Assembly: GCA_038380795.1 (NCBI GenBank)
Contig: CM076259.1
Location: 63,693,938 to 63,757,937 of the forward strand
Length of the DNA: 64,000 bases
Origin: Pyrocephalus nanus
Lineage: Eukaryota; Chordata; Aves; Passeriformes; Tyrannidae
Direction: 5' to 3'
The notes below the pieces were generated by a model, which was not told the origin of the DNA, did not search any database, and saw nothing but the letters and a program-made list of their open reading frames with translations. The stretch's first letter is position 1; every line of letters starts with the position of its first letter. Positions 50,801 through 61,172 of the stretch are shown piece by piece. The position numbers and the translations under genes are program-made.

Positions 50801-53630
50801 GACTTTGTGGTTGTGCACATACAGAAAAATGCAGATGAATTCTTGTGATGCCCTTGCTTCACCAATTCTGCAATTAAACCACATGCTGTTGAGAAACAGG
50901 AACACACTGAAACTAATAAACCCACTCGCAAGGCTCTCAGTGCAGTGCTGCGCAGTCAGCACCTCAGACAGTATCGGGGATCTGTAGGAACAAACACACA
51001 TTAAATATGACATTTCAAAGTAATACAATCCATTACAGAAGACAGTGCTGGCTTTGGAGAGAACTTGACAGACATTGAAGTGATCAAAGGTGCTTTGATA
51101 TGCCTAATTTTGGCTTACGCAGCTGAGTTCTTCTATGGCCAACAGAGATGAATGAAAATAGTGGTCTCTTTTATGTCTTCCTGAGGGAGGGATCAACAAA
51201 TAGCATACCTTATGCAGGTGACACAGTGCTGCAACATTTTTTTCTTTATTCCTAACTCAAATTAAATTAAAGAGCAAATAGTTGCAGATTGGAAAAGAAA
51301 TTTAACTGAATGCCCGTACCTTTGGTTCTAAACACTGATATTTTCTAAGAATTATGAAAGAATTAATATTAACTTGCTTTTTTTAACCCTTCAGCCAATT
51401 AATTGCCAGTATGCCTTTCGGTGGAGTACGCAGTTTTGCTCTTTGCTACAAGGAAAATATTGTTCTCACAGCACAAGTGAGCTTAACTGGGTAGGGACTT
51501 TTACATCAATAAGAATTTATGAATGTGTTATATTTGCAATGTTTCTGTGAAGCATCGTAACAGAATTATATTGTCTCTGCCAAATATAAAGGCTAGTAAT
51601 AAATCAAGTCTCTTATTTGAATGCTTCTTACCAAGTATGTAGTAGAATTATGAGTTAAATTGGACTGAGACACAGATGTTTAAAAGTAACAATTGAAATT
51701 TAAAATCTCAATGAAAAACAAGCCATTTTCTACTTCACAGAGACTTAATGCCTAATTTTCTACCAGTGTTTAATAGCTTAAGTATCTACATCAGCTTCCA
51801 TCACTCAGCACGAGTTATTTGCAAATTAAACAACAAATTTGAAACCTTAATACCTACCACAGGGATGATCAGTTTATGGCAGTGACATCACCCTGGATTC
51901 CCTATGAATGCTTTGGGAAATCTTTGAAATCATCTGAGATATTCCAAATGCTGGCCAGATTTTTTTTCTCCATGATTTTAATGTGTTCTCCACAATAGAG
52001 GAATTAACTGATAATGCTGTTAATAACTGTTACTGTTCAGACAAACAGTGCCGTGGGTGTTCTAACTAGTCAGACCCCTAGATCTATCAACAGGACCCTG
52101 AAACCATCCCCAGGGCAGGGAGGGAGACAAAGATTAAAAAAAAAGGCAAGACTCAGGGAGCTATACAGAGGGACTCTTGGCTGCAGCCCACACAGTTCAT
52201 ATCCCAGGCCTTTGCCAAAATACTTCCCTCAGGAGAAGGGGGTTGTGAGAGAGTCCTGGAAGGGTGGAAAGCCAGAAATAAAAATTTTACAGCCATTTCT
52301 TGGCTCTATTCCTTTGTTGTAGCTCCTTCCCTGAGCTAAGTTAAGAGAGACTGCTTTTAACATATGAATAGCTTGTTTACTGAGACCTGGGCTGATGAAG
52401 ACATAGACCTGTGACTGTTAAGTGGCATAGCTCATCCTGTGAAAGTCTATGTACTCAGCCAACTATTTTCCACAATGTTTTTCCTTTTTTCATGCAGAGC
52501 CAAAAGGAAAAATTGTTTGACTCGTGTAGATTTTGTCTCTTCCTGTTCTCTGTATTTTTTATCTGTAGAAAGACTGAGGGTGGAATATTATCAGATGCCA
52601 CCTTTCAGGCATTGTTTTGGTCTTTTTTCTTAAGACATGACTTAATCCAGGAGTCAGTTTCCAGGTGAATACCTTCTGGAAAAGGTTTTAGAATCAGAAA
52701 CAGTCTTCTGAATGGCTGCACTGATATCTAACACAATGTTATTCCCCACATTACTTCAGACCTCTAATATGCTCTTACTGTTTAACTCTTCTACTTTCTC
52801 TCTCAAACCTATATCTTCCCTGTAAGCTTGCTAGCACAATTTGGGTGAAAGATTTCTTTCATTCAGCCTATATAGTACTCTGACCTTGTTCCTCATTTCC
52901 AGAAAATCCTTACCTTCTCTTTTGTCATTGTCTCCTGTCTATCATCAGTGTCACAGTTTCTCCCTGGGATATTGCAAGGTGTCAGCTCTTCATGCCCTAG
53001 AAACCACTGCTGTTCACAGGCTGCACCTCGATCACCCTCTACCCTTGAGCAATAAGAAGCTTTAGAGGGTGTAGCTGATCAGTCATGAGAGAAATGTGTG
53101 GATTTCTGTAATGGAAGTCACTGTGGCAGGCTCTTGGAGATCACTGGCCAGAGGGCCAGGGACTGTGGACTGCTGAGGTTGCAGTTCAGTTTTTAATGGT
53201 GTAACTCATTTTATTTCAGAAATGAATGTGAAGTGCCGTGCATGGAGAAGTGTAAGCCATCACATCTATTACCTTGGGAAATACCTGTTTTATATTCTGA
53301 ATGAAAGATTAGTTATAAAAATGTATGGAGATATGGCTGAATACACTCAGGCCTCACCCTACCCCCCCCTTTTCTTATTAGATGCACCCTTTTCCTATCT
53401 CCATATATTCAAAAGGAACTTCATTTGGTCTTCTTTCCTGCTACAGTTGGAAAGAAAACAAATTATTCTCCTTTGCCTGCTTGAGACCTATTTGTGACAG
53501 GATAGTGTTGTTATCAATTGTTGCTCTTCAGTCAGTTGAGGACACTATGATGCACAGGGTGCCAATTGCAGCATCCCAGGAGGGGGCTGCTTCTCAATGG
53601 AAAAGGACAAGTAACAGCCTGACAGCCAGG

Positions 53631-53635
53631 ACAGG
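53631..53635. repeat. Left target-site duplication (imperfect) of 53.6-kb LTR
   Basis: ACAGG precedes the LTR. The right flank at 54491-54495 reads ACTGG, one mismatch, as expected for an old insertion. Confidence 0.5.
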
Positions 53636-54490
53636 TGTGGTGGGTTCACCTTGGCTGGACATCAGGCACCCAATAAGCTACTCTGTCACTCCACCTGCTC
53701 AACAGGACAGGGAGAGGAAAATACAATAAAAAGGTCATGAGCTAAGATAAAAACATGGAGATCATTTAATGATTACTGTCATAGGCAAAACAGACTCCGT
53801 TTGGGGAAATTGCTTTAATTTATTGCCAATAAAAGTAGGATACTGCAAAAAAAGAACAAACCCCAAATCATTTTCCCACCTATCCCACCCTTCTTCCTAG
53901 GCTCCCAACTCTTCTATCTCCTCCTTATGAGTGGTGGAGGGATATGGGGGAATGGTGGTTGTGTTAATTCATAATGCTTTGTAGTTGATGCTCCTTCCTC
54001 CTCATGGTCTTGCCCACATCAAACATGGGGTTTCATCCACAGAAGACAGTCTTTCATGTACTTCTCCAGCATGGGTCTTTCCCATGTTGTGCAATCCTTC
54101 ATGAACTGCACCCACACAGGTCCCTTACAAGGTATGCATCTTTCAGGAACAGGGAAATCTCTGGTCAGGTGCCCGGAGCACGTCCTCCCTCTCCTTCACT
54201 GGATGTTGTCACTTTGGTGTCTGTGCATAGCTATTTCTCTCAGATTTCCTCACTCTTCCTTAATTTTTCACCCTTTATGAAATTCTGGGGTCTGGTTACC
54301 TACATGAAATATGTTATCTGACACCAGGTGCTACCAACATCACTGATGAGTTTAGTCCTGGCCGTGGTGTGTCCACCTGGAGTCATTTCTGTCCAACATG
54401 GTGGAAACTTCTGGCATCTTCTCACAGAAGCCAGCCGTGCAGGACCTCCCCATACACACTACCAAATCTTTGCTATGTAAACCTAATGAA
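53636..54490 (-). mobile_element. Old solo LTR of an avian endogenous retrovirus, 855 bp
   Basis: In plus orientation it begins TGTGGTGGGTTCACCTTGG and ends CTATGTAAACCTAATGAA. I recognise both as the two ends of a widespread avian LTR family whose sense is on the minus strand. In that sense, GATAACATATTT (complement near 54305-54320) occupies the TATA region and AATAAA (complement 53819-53824) the polyadenylation signal. Imperfect 5-bp duplications (ACAGG/ACTGG) flank it and no polypurine tract adjoins its sense 5' side. It is therefore a separate solo LTR rather than the 3' LTR of the pol relic at 56 kb. Its sense 5' end has lost the canonical TG. Confidence 0.75.
53819..53824 (-). terminator. 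LTR polyadenylation signal AATAAA
   Basis: The minus strand reads AATAAA inside the 53.6-kb LTR, about 180 bases before its sense 3' end. It supports minus-strand orientation. Confidence 0.5.
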
Positions 54491-55789
54491 ACTGGACATC
54501 TGTGATGGGATACTCTCTCACAATACTGATGTGAAGGAATTACTTCATATTGGTCCTTACACATTACAAGAGGTGGACATAAAGATAGCTGAGAAAGAAT
54601 TGTGTCTACCAGCTTTGTAGTCTCTGTCAAGATAGGAGATGGCATAGTTCCCATCTTCAGGGAAACAAAATAGCAGGTACCCCAAATATCCAGAGAGACC
54701 ATAACTAGGGGGCAACAGATCCTAGTGTATAAAGTGCAGACTTCGGGGATGAATGTTAGTTCATCAAATCACCTATTGAAAAAGTGGAACTGTGTGGAAC
54801 TGTTTTGCACCAGGAGTCGCTGATCTATTACCAACACAGTGAGAAGGCACACAGAGTCTGTAAAATAACAATTAAATACTGTTTGTTTGAGCTAGCAGTA
54901 AGAAAATGTAATCACCAGTACTGAGTAGGAGCTGCCTGCAGGTTCTTATGTTTTAATCACCTGGATGAGCCTGTTCTGCCCAGATCACTGCTATTTGGAT
55001 CACTGACTCCTCAATGTACAATGGTCTTCCAGTCAAAATCACTACATTCCCACCCTTGATCCACATGCAGTTGAACTTTTTTACTGATATTAATAGTAAC
55101 TGATTTTATTAGTAAGTGTTTAAAGGTGATGCTCATGCAGGTAAACCCAAATGACCAAACCATGGCTAATGTATTAAGGAAATATTAAGTCAGAACCCTT
55201 TCCTCCCAATATTCTACCCACTCATTCAGGAGACTATGCCTGCTGGGGCCTGAAGTATGGGACAGGGCAACTTGAAGAGGCACTTAATGGAGAATATAGG
55301 AAAAAAGAATAAGCATATAATGCTTGAAGGTAAATGCTCCAGTCCTCCTGTCAAGGCATTAAACTACTCAGCTAGCAAGGCATCACTGATAGGGTGCCTT
55401 ACTGGATGCATCAGGTCCTGTCAATGCCAAATGTTCCCCTCAATGCAATTCAGCAGTCATGTTAAAGCAGCACATGCTGTCAAACTTGGAACAGCAAGCG
55501 TGGTGTTGATATAGGAGGTAGCACATCAGCAACTGGACTGGAAAAATTCCCATCTGTAGTTGGGAAATTCCCAGCTGCAGTAGCTGCAGTTACTTCTACA
55601 TTCCAGGAAACAAGTGCTTTTATGTCTAATTTAAACCTCTGGTGAAGGCATACCACAGGTGCTCTATATCTGCTACATGGAGAAGAAAGAGGAAACAGGT
55701 ACCACATACAAGCATTTACACAGTAATCCTGCAAAGATGCATCCAGAATGTGTGCATGTTGTGTATGTCTAAAAAGCATGACGAGCCAG
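54491..55789. other. Unassigned sequence between LTR and ERV-L pol relic
   Basis: It begins with the right flank ACTGG of the old LTR. Minus-strand frames are short and riddled with stops. The part nearest 55.5-55.8 kb may be the decayed 3' end of the neighbouring pol relic, but I could not identify a domain. No LTR or polypurine tract was recognised here. Confidence 0.4.
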
Positions 55790-56201
55790 CCTGTGATAAG
55801 GAAGAAAAATAGGAGTGTCATCTCCTTCCAGTAATACATATGCTGCTGCCCCAGCTCCTTCAGCTAAAATTATTCCAGGCCTGGCACCTTGAAATGGAGT
55901 GATTGCCAATTCTGATTGAAGAGGTATGGTTTGCGCTTTTTCAGACTGAACTTCAGTTTAATGGGGGGTTCGTGGCACCAATAACAGAATTCCAGTGCTG
56001 TCCCCCACCAGAAAAGGCCTGGGCATTTGTTGAAGACATTTGAAATACAAGAACTTGAGAATGTGATATTAATAAAGAGTAATCCTGACACGATATCCAG
56101 CAGTGAATATATGTTGCCATCCCCTTGATGGGGGCAGGGGGCCAATGTAGACAACTCGCCAGGCAGTCAAACCCTACTGACCCTGCTTCCTTTTCCTCCA
56201 C
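55790..56201 (-). pseudogene. ERV-L-like integrase fragment, broken
   Basis: Read on the minus strand from about 56160, the frame gives WRVVYIGPLPPSRGWQHIF, matching the conserved start of the ERV-L integrase core (a Trp, then a YIGPLP block). The residue just before YIGPLP, where the first catalytic Asp is expected, is Val. Within about 20 codons the frame hits TAA, and further stops and frame changes follow toward lower coordinates. The zinc-binding N-terminal region is absent. It lies about 50 bases after the end of the RT fragment. It is a fossil with no coding capacity. A distant ERV type other than ERV-L is possible. Confidence 0.5.
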
Positions 56202-56204
56202 GGT

Positions 56205-56960
56205 CTATGTAATGCCCCTAAACGCAGCTACATATAATTGGGCATACTTATTCAAGGCATTTTTGCAGGCATCAAAGGCTTCTTGTTGTTGCTTGGCCCA
56301 TTGCCAAAGAACTTTCTTCCTAACCAGTTCCTGCAGAGAGTGCAGTAGTATTGGCAGGTATGAAACGAAGGTTCTCCAGTACCCTGAAAGCCCCAGGAAA
56401 GTGTGCAGTTGGTTCACTGTGGTCAGTATTTCCTTGAGCTGCCCATGCCAAACCATCCCTCGAAAATGAACAGTAGCACTTGGGCCTTCTACCTGTTTTG
56501 GATTAATCACCCAGCCTCGGTCCTGTGATGAGGCCTGTAGAGATTCAGTAGCTGCCTCAGGTTTTCATTGTGACTTTGACATAATCAGCAGATCATCAGT
56601 ATAATGGTATGCAGTGCTAGCACCTGACCACAAATGGTGGGCACAACATCAGCAGCCACCATTTCATGGCAAATGCTTTTAAATCTCTGAGGCAATGCCT
56701 GAAAGGTATGATGTTTTTGTTGTCAGGCAAAGGTAAACTGGTCCTGATGTTATGAAGCAATGGCTATTGAAAAGAAAGCATCAGCAAGATCCAACACCAT
56801 GTTCCAGGGATGTAAATTTTTTCTCAGTCTCCCCATGAAGGTTACCACATCAGGTCAGTCAAAGGATGACTGTATCTAAGTCTCCATAATTAAGAGTCAC
56901 TCTCCATGTAGTATTTGAGTTTCAAACAGGCTGAATAAGGTTGGTAAAAGCAGTCATGGT
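56205..56960 (-). pseudogene. ERV-L-like reverse transcriptase fragment, broken
   Basis: On the minus strand the relic preserves RT landmarks in order: an N-terminal palm stretch with TWRVTLNYGDLDTV, then FAWQQKHHTFQALPQ, the catalytic YTDD box (codons at 56592-56603), and the thumb/connection with INPKQVEGP, FLGLSGYWRTFV and QQQEAFDACKNAL. Several in-frame stops and frame changes occur before YTDD; the last 102 codons (56510-56205) are open. In a full pol, RNase H and the integrase zinc finger would follow, but integrase core sequence begins about 50 bases later. An internal deletion has therefore removed them. The FLG.x.GYWRTF signature resembles ERV-L-type pol rather than the ERV1 pol at 62-64 kb. 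Confidence 0.75.
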
Positions 56961-56986
56961 GCCTTTAACGGTTCCCACTCCTTGGA

Positions 56987-57484
56987 ATGACTGAATCATC
57001 TGAGGACTGTCCTCTCCCCACCCTGGAATGCAATATCACTTTACATTTACCACCTTGGCAAGTGCTGGCAGTGCAACAAGGTCCCATTTTCTCCTTTGTC
57101 TTAGAAAGCTGCATTGTGCCCAGCAGCTGGGTGTTTGAACATAGCCCTGAACAATTACAGGACCCTGTCAAAGTGATAGAATATGTGAAGGAAAAATGCT
57201 GTGACATTCCGGAGAGGTGTCAAGTTATGCAACGTGCTGGTCTCTGGCTACTATTTCTTGGGCACTGCTCATTATTAGACAGCACCCTCAGGCAGATGGG
57301 GAAGGAAAGCAGACCAACAGGAACCATAGCCACTCAAGCTGCAGGTGAACCAGAGGAACAACTTGTGCAAGAAACAGTTGCACCTCTATAGAAGAAGAAA
57401 TCCAAGACCAAATCAGCTTGCTTAGTGAGGGATGAAGAGGAAGTAGGGCCTTCAGAAGAAGAGGAAGAGGCAAGGCTACAGTAA
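56987..57484 (+). pseudogene. Gag-like fragment (ERV-L type), plus strand
   Basis: The plus-strand frame is open for 134 codons to a TAG at 57389-57391. It continues in frame for about 30 more codons to a TAA at 57482. It carries a Cys-rich helix (EYVKEKCCDIPERCQVMQ), a polar linker with the ATQAAGEPEEQ segment, then basic KKKSKTKSA and acidic EEEVGPSEEEEEA. I recognise this order as the N-terminal region of an avian ERV-L-type gag. It runs opposite to the pol relic beside it, so the two were inverted relative to each other or come from separate insertions. The alternative is a chance frame; composition and layout argue against it, but no diagnostic capsid domain is present. Confidence 0.4.
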
Positions 57485-57569
57485 CATCCGGCATTTCCTT
57501 CTTTATCTCAGGACAAAGGCTTTGGTAACATCAGGTCATTGTTCTTTTTCCAATTAATTTTTTTCTCAA

Positions 57570-57666
57570 CCCATAATCTCTGCCTTTTTGTCCCTTTATC
57601 ACTGGAGGGGATGGGAAGAAGGGAATAGCTGCTTGGAACTTAATCTCCAACTGGGTTTAAACCACA
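57570..57666 (+). mobile_element. Possible 3' end of an LTR, plus strand
   Basis: The segment runs from TGCCTTTTTGTCCC through TCACTGGAGGGG and GCTGCTTGGAAC to CTGGGTTTAAACCACA. The last part resembles the GGGTTAAACCAC terminus of common avian ERV-L LTRs. It directly follows the gag-like fragment in the same orientation. Only about 100 bases are recognisable and no duplication was found, so this is tentative. Confidence 0.35.
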
Positions 57667-57699
57667 GGAGTGGTGGCACACACCATCACACTTTTCCTA

Positions 57700-58249
57700 G
57701 CAGTGATGCTGGAAAAGCTGGAAAAAGAACTTTCTAAGACTGTTTTGAGTATTGGAAAGCAAGCATTCTTTATTGCAGCATGCTGAATGCACATTCCAAA
57801 TTGTGCATGTTGAATCACAAATGGATCTATAGCTTTATTCAGCTACCTAATTACAAGTTCAGGCATGGCTTAATCTTGTCCCAAAACTGTTCCACCCACT
57901 GTTCCACCCTCAACATATCCCTCGAATTTGAATCGAAGGTCCTGTTGGTGGTCAGGAAGAACCCCTGGTGGTCATCTCCATTGTCTCCCTCAGTTTGTCC
58001 TTTTCTTGACCCCTTGCTTCTGGCACAGCAGTGCATCTTCTGGAATGGTGTCAAGGTCTATGACCAGCTTTGAGTAGTTTGCTAGTTTTGTGTCCCTTTT
58101 ATCAGTCCTGCTTCACAGACAGAGGAACCTTCTCCCTCATTAAAATTCCTGCCTGTTGAGACCCTTAACAAATAACGATAAACTACATAGTTTAGGCTAG
58201 GCTGGTAAATTACAGTCACTAATAGGCTACATAATTCTTTACAGCTACA
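57700..58249 (-). mobile_element. 3' LTR of the ERV1 (gammaretrovirus-like) provirus
   Basis: It follows the polypurine tract on the minus strand, starting at about 58249 (TGTAGCTGTAAAG) or at the second TG at 58243. A TGATAAAAGG box near 58100 could serve as TATA. Two AATAAAG hexamers lie at 57834-57839 and 57769-57774, followed by a T/C-rich U5-like stretch. The exact 3' boundary near 57.70 kb is uncertain because neither the partner LTR nor a clear duplication is visible here. The partner LTR should lie beyond the right edge of the window. Confidence 0.7.
57769..57774 (-). terminator. ERV1 LTR polyadenylation signal (downstream copy)
   Basis: AATAAA on the minus strand, followed by G. It is the second of two hexamers about 65 bases apart, the other being at 57834-57839. 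Confidence 0.55.
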
Positions 58250-58251
58250 AG

Positions 58252-58262
58252 TTCCCCCTTTT
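58252..58262 (-). other. Polypurine tract (plus-strand primer site) of the ERV1 provirus
   Basis: The minus strand reads AAAAGGGGGAA immediately before the LTR. In retroviruses this RNase H-resistant tract primes plus-strand DNA synthesis and marks the 5' edge of the 3' LTR. Its position confirms the provirus is on the minus strand. Confidence 0.8.
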
Positions 58263-58319
58263 AGAGGCTTTAAAGGACCTCATCCTGTTAAGTCTCTACT
58301 ACTTATATTTAATATTGAA

Positions 58320-58650
58320 TCATAAAGAAGAATGACAACTACAACATTGAATCATAAAGCAAGCCAATATAAACCCACAAATGATAAGTAGAATTATCAC
58401 AAAAAGCTGTTTTATCCAGGTCCAGTTTGGTAACCATGAAGTGAGTTTGTGACAAATATTTTCAAAACCTAAAGAGGTGTCATCAAGGGCTACCTGATGT
58501 AGGGTTTGAATTTGTTTCCAATTTTCTGCAAGATATAAAGGGATTGGCACAAATACCCTGGAGAATGACACCTCCCCCCTTCCTCTCCCCCAGAGTTCAG
58601 GATGGTACTGAATATGAAAAAATGAAGCATGTAAAGTTTTACCCCATGTC
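58320..58650 (-). pseudogene. ERV1 env, C-terminal part of transmembrane subunit
   Basis: The open minus-strand frame (stop at 58320) carries ENWKQIQTLHQ, LGFENICHKLTSWLPNW, then a clear membrane-spanning helix (IKQLFVIILLIICGFILACF) and a short cytoplasmic tail with MIQCCSC. This is the end of a gammaretrovirus-type TM subunit, which anchors the envelope spike. The fusion peptide, immunosuppressive region and CX6CC motif are absent, because CR1-derived sequence replaces everything upstream of about 58.6 kb. The frame runs on into CR1 without a stop for some 20 codons, but that stretch is out of the CR1 frame and is not a designed fusion. Beyond it is only the polypurine tract and LTR. Confidence 0.75.
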
Positions 58651-58729
58651 TTCTTATCTCTGTCTACAAGCTCCAGAAGCCAGCTGTCCTGTTGTCCTCG
58701 GGACAACCTTCCTTACTGTTGAACCCTGA

Positions 58730-59983
58730 GGTAAAGATGTTAAATACCTCAGCCTTTTCCTCATCTTTGGTAACTATGTTCCCACCCATGTCCAATAAAG
58801 AATAGAGGTTTTCCTTGCCTCTCCTTTTGCTGTTGATGTATCTGTAGAAAGACTTTTTGTTGTCCTTAAAAGAAGTGGCAAGATTGAGTTCAAATTGTGT
58901 CTTCCTCTCTCTAATTTTCTTTCTACATGACCTAGTTACATTCCTAAACTCTTCCTGAGTAGCCAGCCTTTTTTTCCACAGTCGGTAAGCTCTCTTTTTT
59001 TCCCCTAATTTCCTTCAAAATCTCCCCGTTCAGCCAGACTGGTCATCTCCCCCACCAGCTTGCCTTCCAGCACCCTTGGACAGCCTGCTCCTGGGTGTTC
59101 AAGACTTCCTTCCTAAAGCATGTCTGTCCCTCCTGTACCCCCTTGTTTTCAAGGGTTTTTTCCCGGGGTATGCTCTGGACCAGTCTTCTGAACCAGCCAA
59201 AATCTGCCCTCCGGAAGTCCAGCATAGAGGTTTTATTAATGGCCCTCTTTGCATCCCTGAGTATTGCAAACTCTATTATTTTATGGTCACTGTGGCCCAG
59301 GTGGCCTCCGACCACCACATCTCCCACCAGCCCCTCTCTGTGAACAGAAGGTCTAGCAGGACCCCATCCTTGGTAGTTTCATTTCCTAGCTGGAGCAGGA
59401 AATTATCCTCTATACGCTCTAGGAATCTCCTAGACTGCCTCTTCTCTGCTGTGTGGAGCTCTCAACAGACATCCAGCAGGTTAAAGTCACCCACGAGAAC
59501 AAGGGCTGGTGATTTTGAGACATCCACCAGCTGCTTTTAGAATAATTCTTTACTCTCCTCATCCTGGTTGGGTGGTCTATAACAGACTCCCACCAGGATG
59601 TCAGCCTTGTCGGCCTTCTCCCTAATTCTGATCCACAGGCCCTCAGCCTTATTATTACTGACTTCAAGTTTTACAGAGTCAAGAGACTCTCTAACATAGA
59701 GAGCCACCCCTCCATCTCTTCTACCCTGCCTGTCCCTTCTGAGGAGCTTGTAGCCATCCATGGCAGCACTCCAGTCATGTGAATCATCCCACCACGTTTC
59801 TGTGATGGCAACTACATAGCTTTCCTGCTGCGCAATGGCTTCCAGCTCCTCCAGTTTGTTATCCATACTGAGTGCATTGGTATACATGCACTTCAGCTGG
59901 TCTGCTGATTTTACTCTTAACTCGGGCTTTCCAAGCTTAGGCTCATCTCTGGAGATCCCGGGTTCAATCCCTTCCTCCTTCAA
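58730..59983 (-). pseudogene. CR1 ORF2, APE-type endonuclease domain, broken
   Basis: The minus-strand translation shows the APE-like endonuclease that nicks target DNA for LINE insertion. Landmarks in order are TNALSMDNK (metal-binding Asn region), AITETWW (catalytic Glu), GVALYVR, LVGVCYRPPN, VGDFNLLDV (catalytic Asp and Asn) and GHLGHSDHKI (catalytic SDH). In-frame stops at 59537-59539 (TAA) and 59462-59464 (TGA), plus at least one frame change, break it. After the domain, linker sequence continues with DEEKAEVFN near 58750. The reverse transcriptase that normally follows is absent. The domain is otherwise complete, which is unusual for CR1 copies. Confidence 0.88.
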
Positions 59984-59985
59984 AC

Positions 59986-61010
59986 CTAGTTTAAAGCCCT
60001 CCTCATCAGCCCTGCCAACTTACAGGCTGTAGTCCTTTTGCCCTTGCTAGATAGATGAAGCCCATCTGATTTGAGGAGACTAGTTACCATGGAATTTGCC
60101 CCATGGTCAAAAAACCAAAAATTCCGCTGGTGGCACCAATCCTTTAGCCACCTGTTGATAAGACAGGCTTTCCTACTCCTCTCCTCATTCATCCCTGATA
60201 CTGCAGGAACTGAGGCGAACACAACCTGTGCTCCTGTGCCATTAACTAGTCTACCCAGCGCCTTGAAATCCTTTTTAATCACCCTGGTATTTCCATTCAT
60301 GTCCTTGCTGCCAGCCTGAACTACCAACAGTGGATAATAATATGAGGGCCAAATTAGCTCAGGGAGTGTCCTACTAATATCCCTCACCCAGGCCCCGGGA
60401 AGGCAGCAGACATCCCTGTGAGATGGATCCAGTCGACACATAGGGCCCCTTCAGAAGAGAGTCACCAACCACAACTACCCTTTTCTTTCTCTTTACAGCT
60501 GTGGTTGTAATCTGTCTGGTAGATTGGATACAACCAGGAGACCCTCCAGGCAGATCTTCCTCTTGACTGTCCTCTACCTGATTCTCTGGGTCCAGGGCCT
60601 CATACCTGTTCTTTAAGGGTGCCTGGGGAGGTGATGGGGGTCAGGAGGGGATTCTTTTACTCTCCGATCAGGGATCCGTTTCCATTCCCTCCCATCCACT
60701 CGGTTTGCTCCATCTACCTGATGGCTGGAGGGGCAGGGCTTCACTGTCTCCTGCTGGACTTCCTTTGGGGTCAAAATGGTTTGACTCCACCAGTCAATTT
60801 CCCTTTCACTTTCCCTAATGCTTCTTAGCTTCTCTACCTCTTCCTTGAGCTGCACCACCAGGCACAGCAAATCATTCACTTGCTCACATCATACGCAGAT
60901 GCCACTCACACCGTCCTCTGGTACTAATGCCAGGCTCAAACATTCTACACAGCTGGAGACCTGAACAGCTGCATCCTTCTTAGTGTCCTTCTTCGGGGAG
61001 TTCCGTCTGT
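59986..61010 (-). pseudogene. CR1 ORF1, zinc-finger/coiled-coil/esterase, broken
   Basis: On the minus strand the 5' part shows C-x2-C and a second C-x2-C pair around GVSGICV near 60.9 kb, a zinc-finger-like motif interrupted by a TGA. A coiled-coil segment (QLKEEVEKLRSIRESERE) follows. Further on is an SGNH-hydrolase-type esterase domain. Its first block GDSLL (codons 60452-60466) is in one frame. The rest is an open 151-codon frame (60441-59986) containing the DGLHLS block with the catalytic Asp and His. GSKDM lies where a G-x-N-D block is expected, with Lys for Asn. So the esterase is split by a frameshift and lacks one key residue. In CR1 elements this protein accompanies the RNA. Confidence 0.82.
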
Positions 61011-61172
61011 GTTAACATGTTCCTTGTGATAACAGCAGCAACAGCTTTCACTTTTTTGGAAACCATTGCTGGCTTTAGTTGAGTTGTGGGAAAAGAGAAA
61101 AAAAAGAAAAAAGCTCACCTGAGAGAGGTGGCTGTGCCCCTCCTGCTTGCCCTGCCTGCGTGAATTACCTCA

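Larger units (their letters stand above)
29550..53630. other. Long unique stretch, no gene seen
   Basis: About 24 kb of AT-rich DNA. All open frames are short (the longest is 137 codons at 40398-40811), lack recognisable domains and overlap competing frames. Supported contents are one MITE, one tRNA-derived relic, a nested inverted repeat and simple-sequence tracts, listed separately. The stretch 41.95-42.24 kb has the look of a conserved non-coding element, but that needs alignment. Confidence 0.6.
58640..61150 (-). mobile_element. CR1 LINE 5' half embedded in ERV1 env
   Basis: This is the body of a CR1 element in the same orientation as the provirus. It has a 5' region near 61.0-61.15 kb, ORF1 (about 61.0-59.99 kb) and the endonuclease half of ORF2 (59.98-about 58.73 kb). 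It ends a little past the endonuclease, before any reverse transcriptase motif. The CR1 3' UTR and terminal ATTCTRTG repeat are missing. Retrotransposed CR1 copies are copied from the 3' end and normally keep it, so this copy has lost its 3' half secondarily or arrived by another route. Env surface-subunit sequence lies on one side and transmembrane-subunit sequence on the other. The exact junctions are uncertain by tens of bases. Confidence 0.85.

Noticed and set aside
53636..57000. The 53.6-kb LTR as 3' LTR of the ERV-L-like pol relic
   Set aside because: No polypurine tract adjoins the LTR's sense 5' side, and near-matching ACAGG/ACTGG duplications bracket the LTR alone, so a solo LTR fits better.
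57288..57494. Hydrophobic minus-strand frame opposite the gag-like fragment
   Set aside because: It is the antisense of an acidic Glu-rich stretch, which always yields Leu/Ser-rich antisense frames.
59076..59540. 154-codon plus-strand frame
   Set aside because: It is antisense to the CR1 endonuclease, which carries the recognisable motifs on the minus strand.
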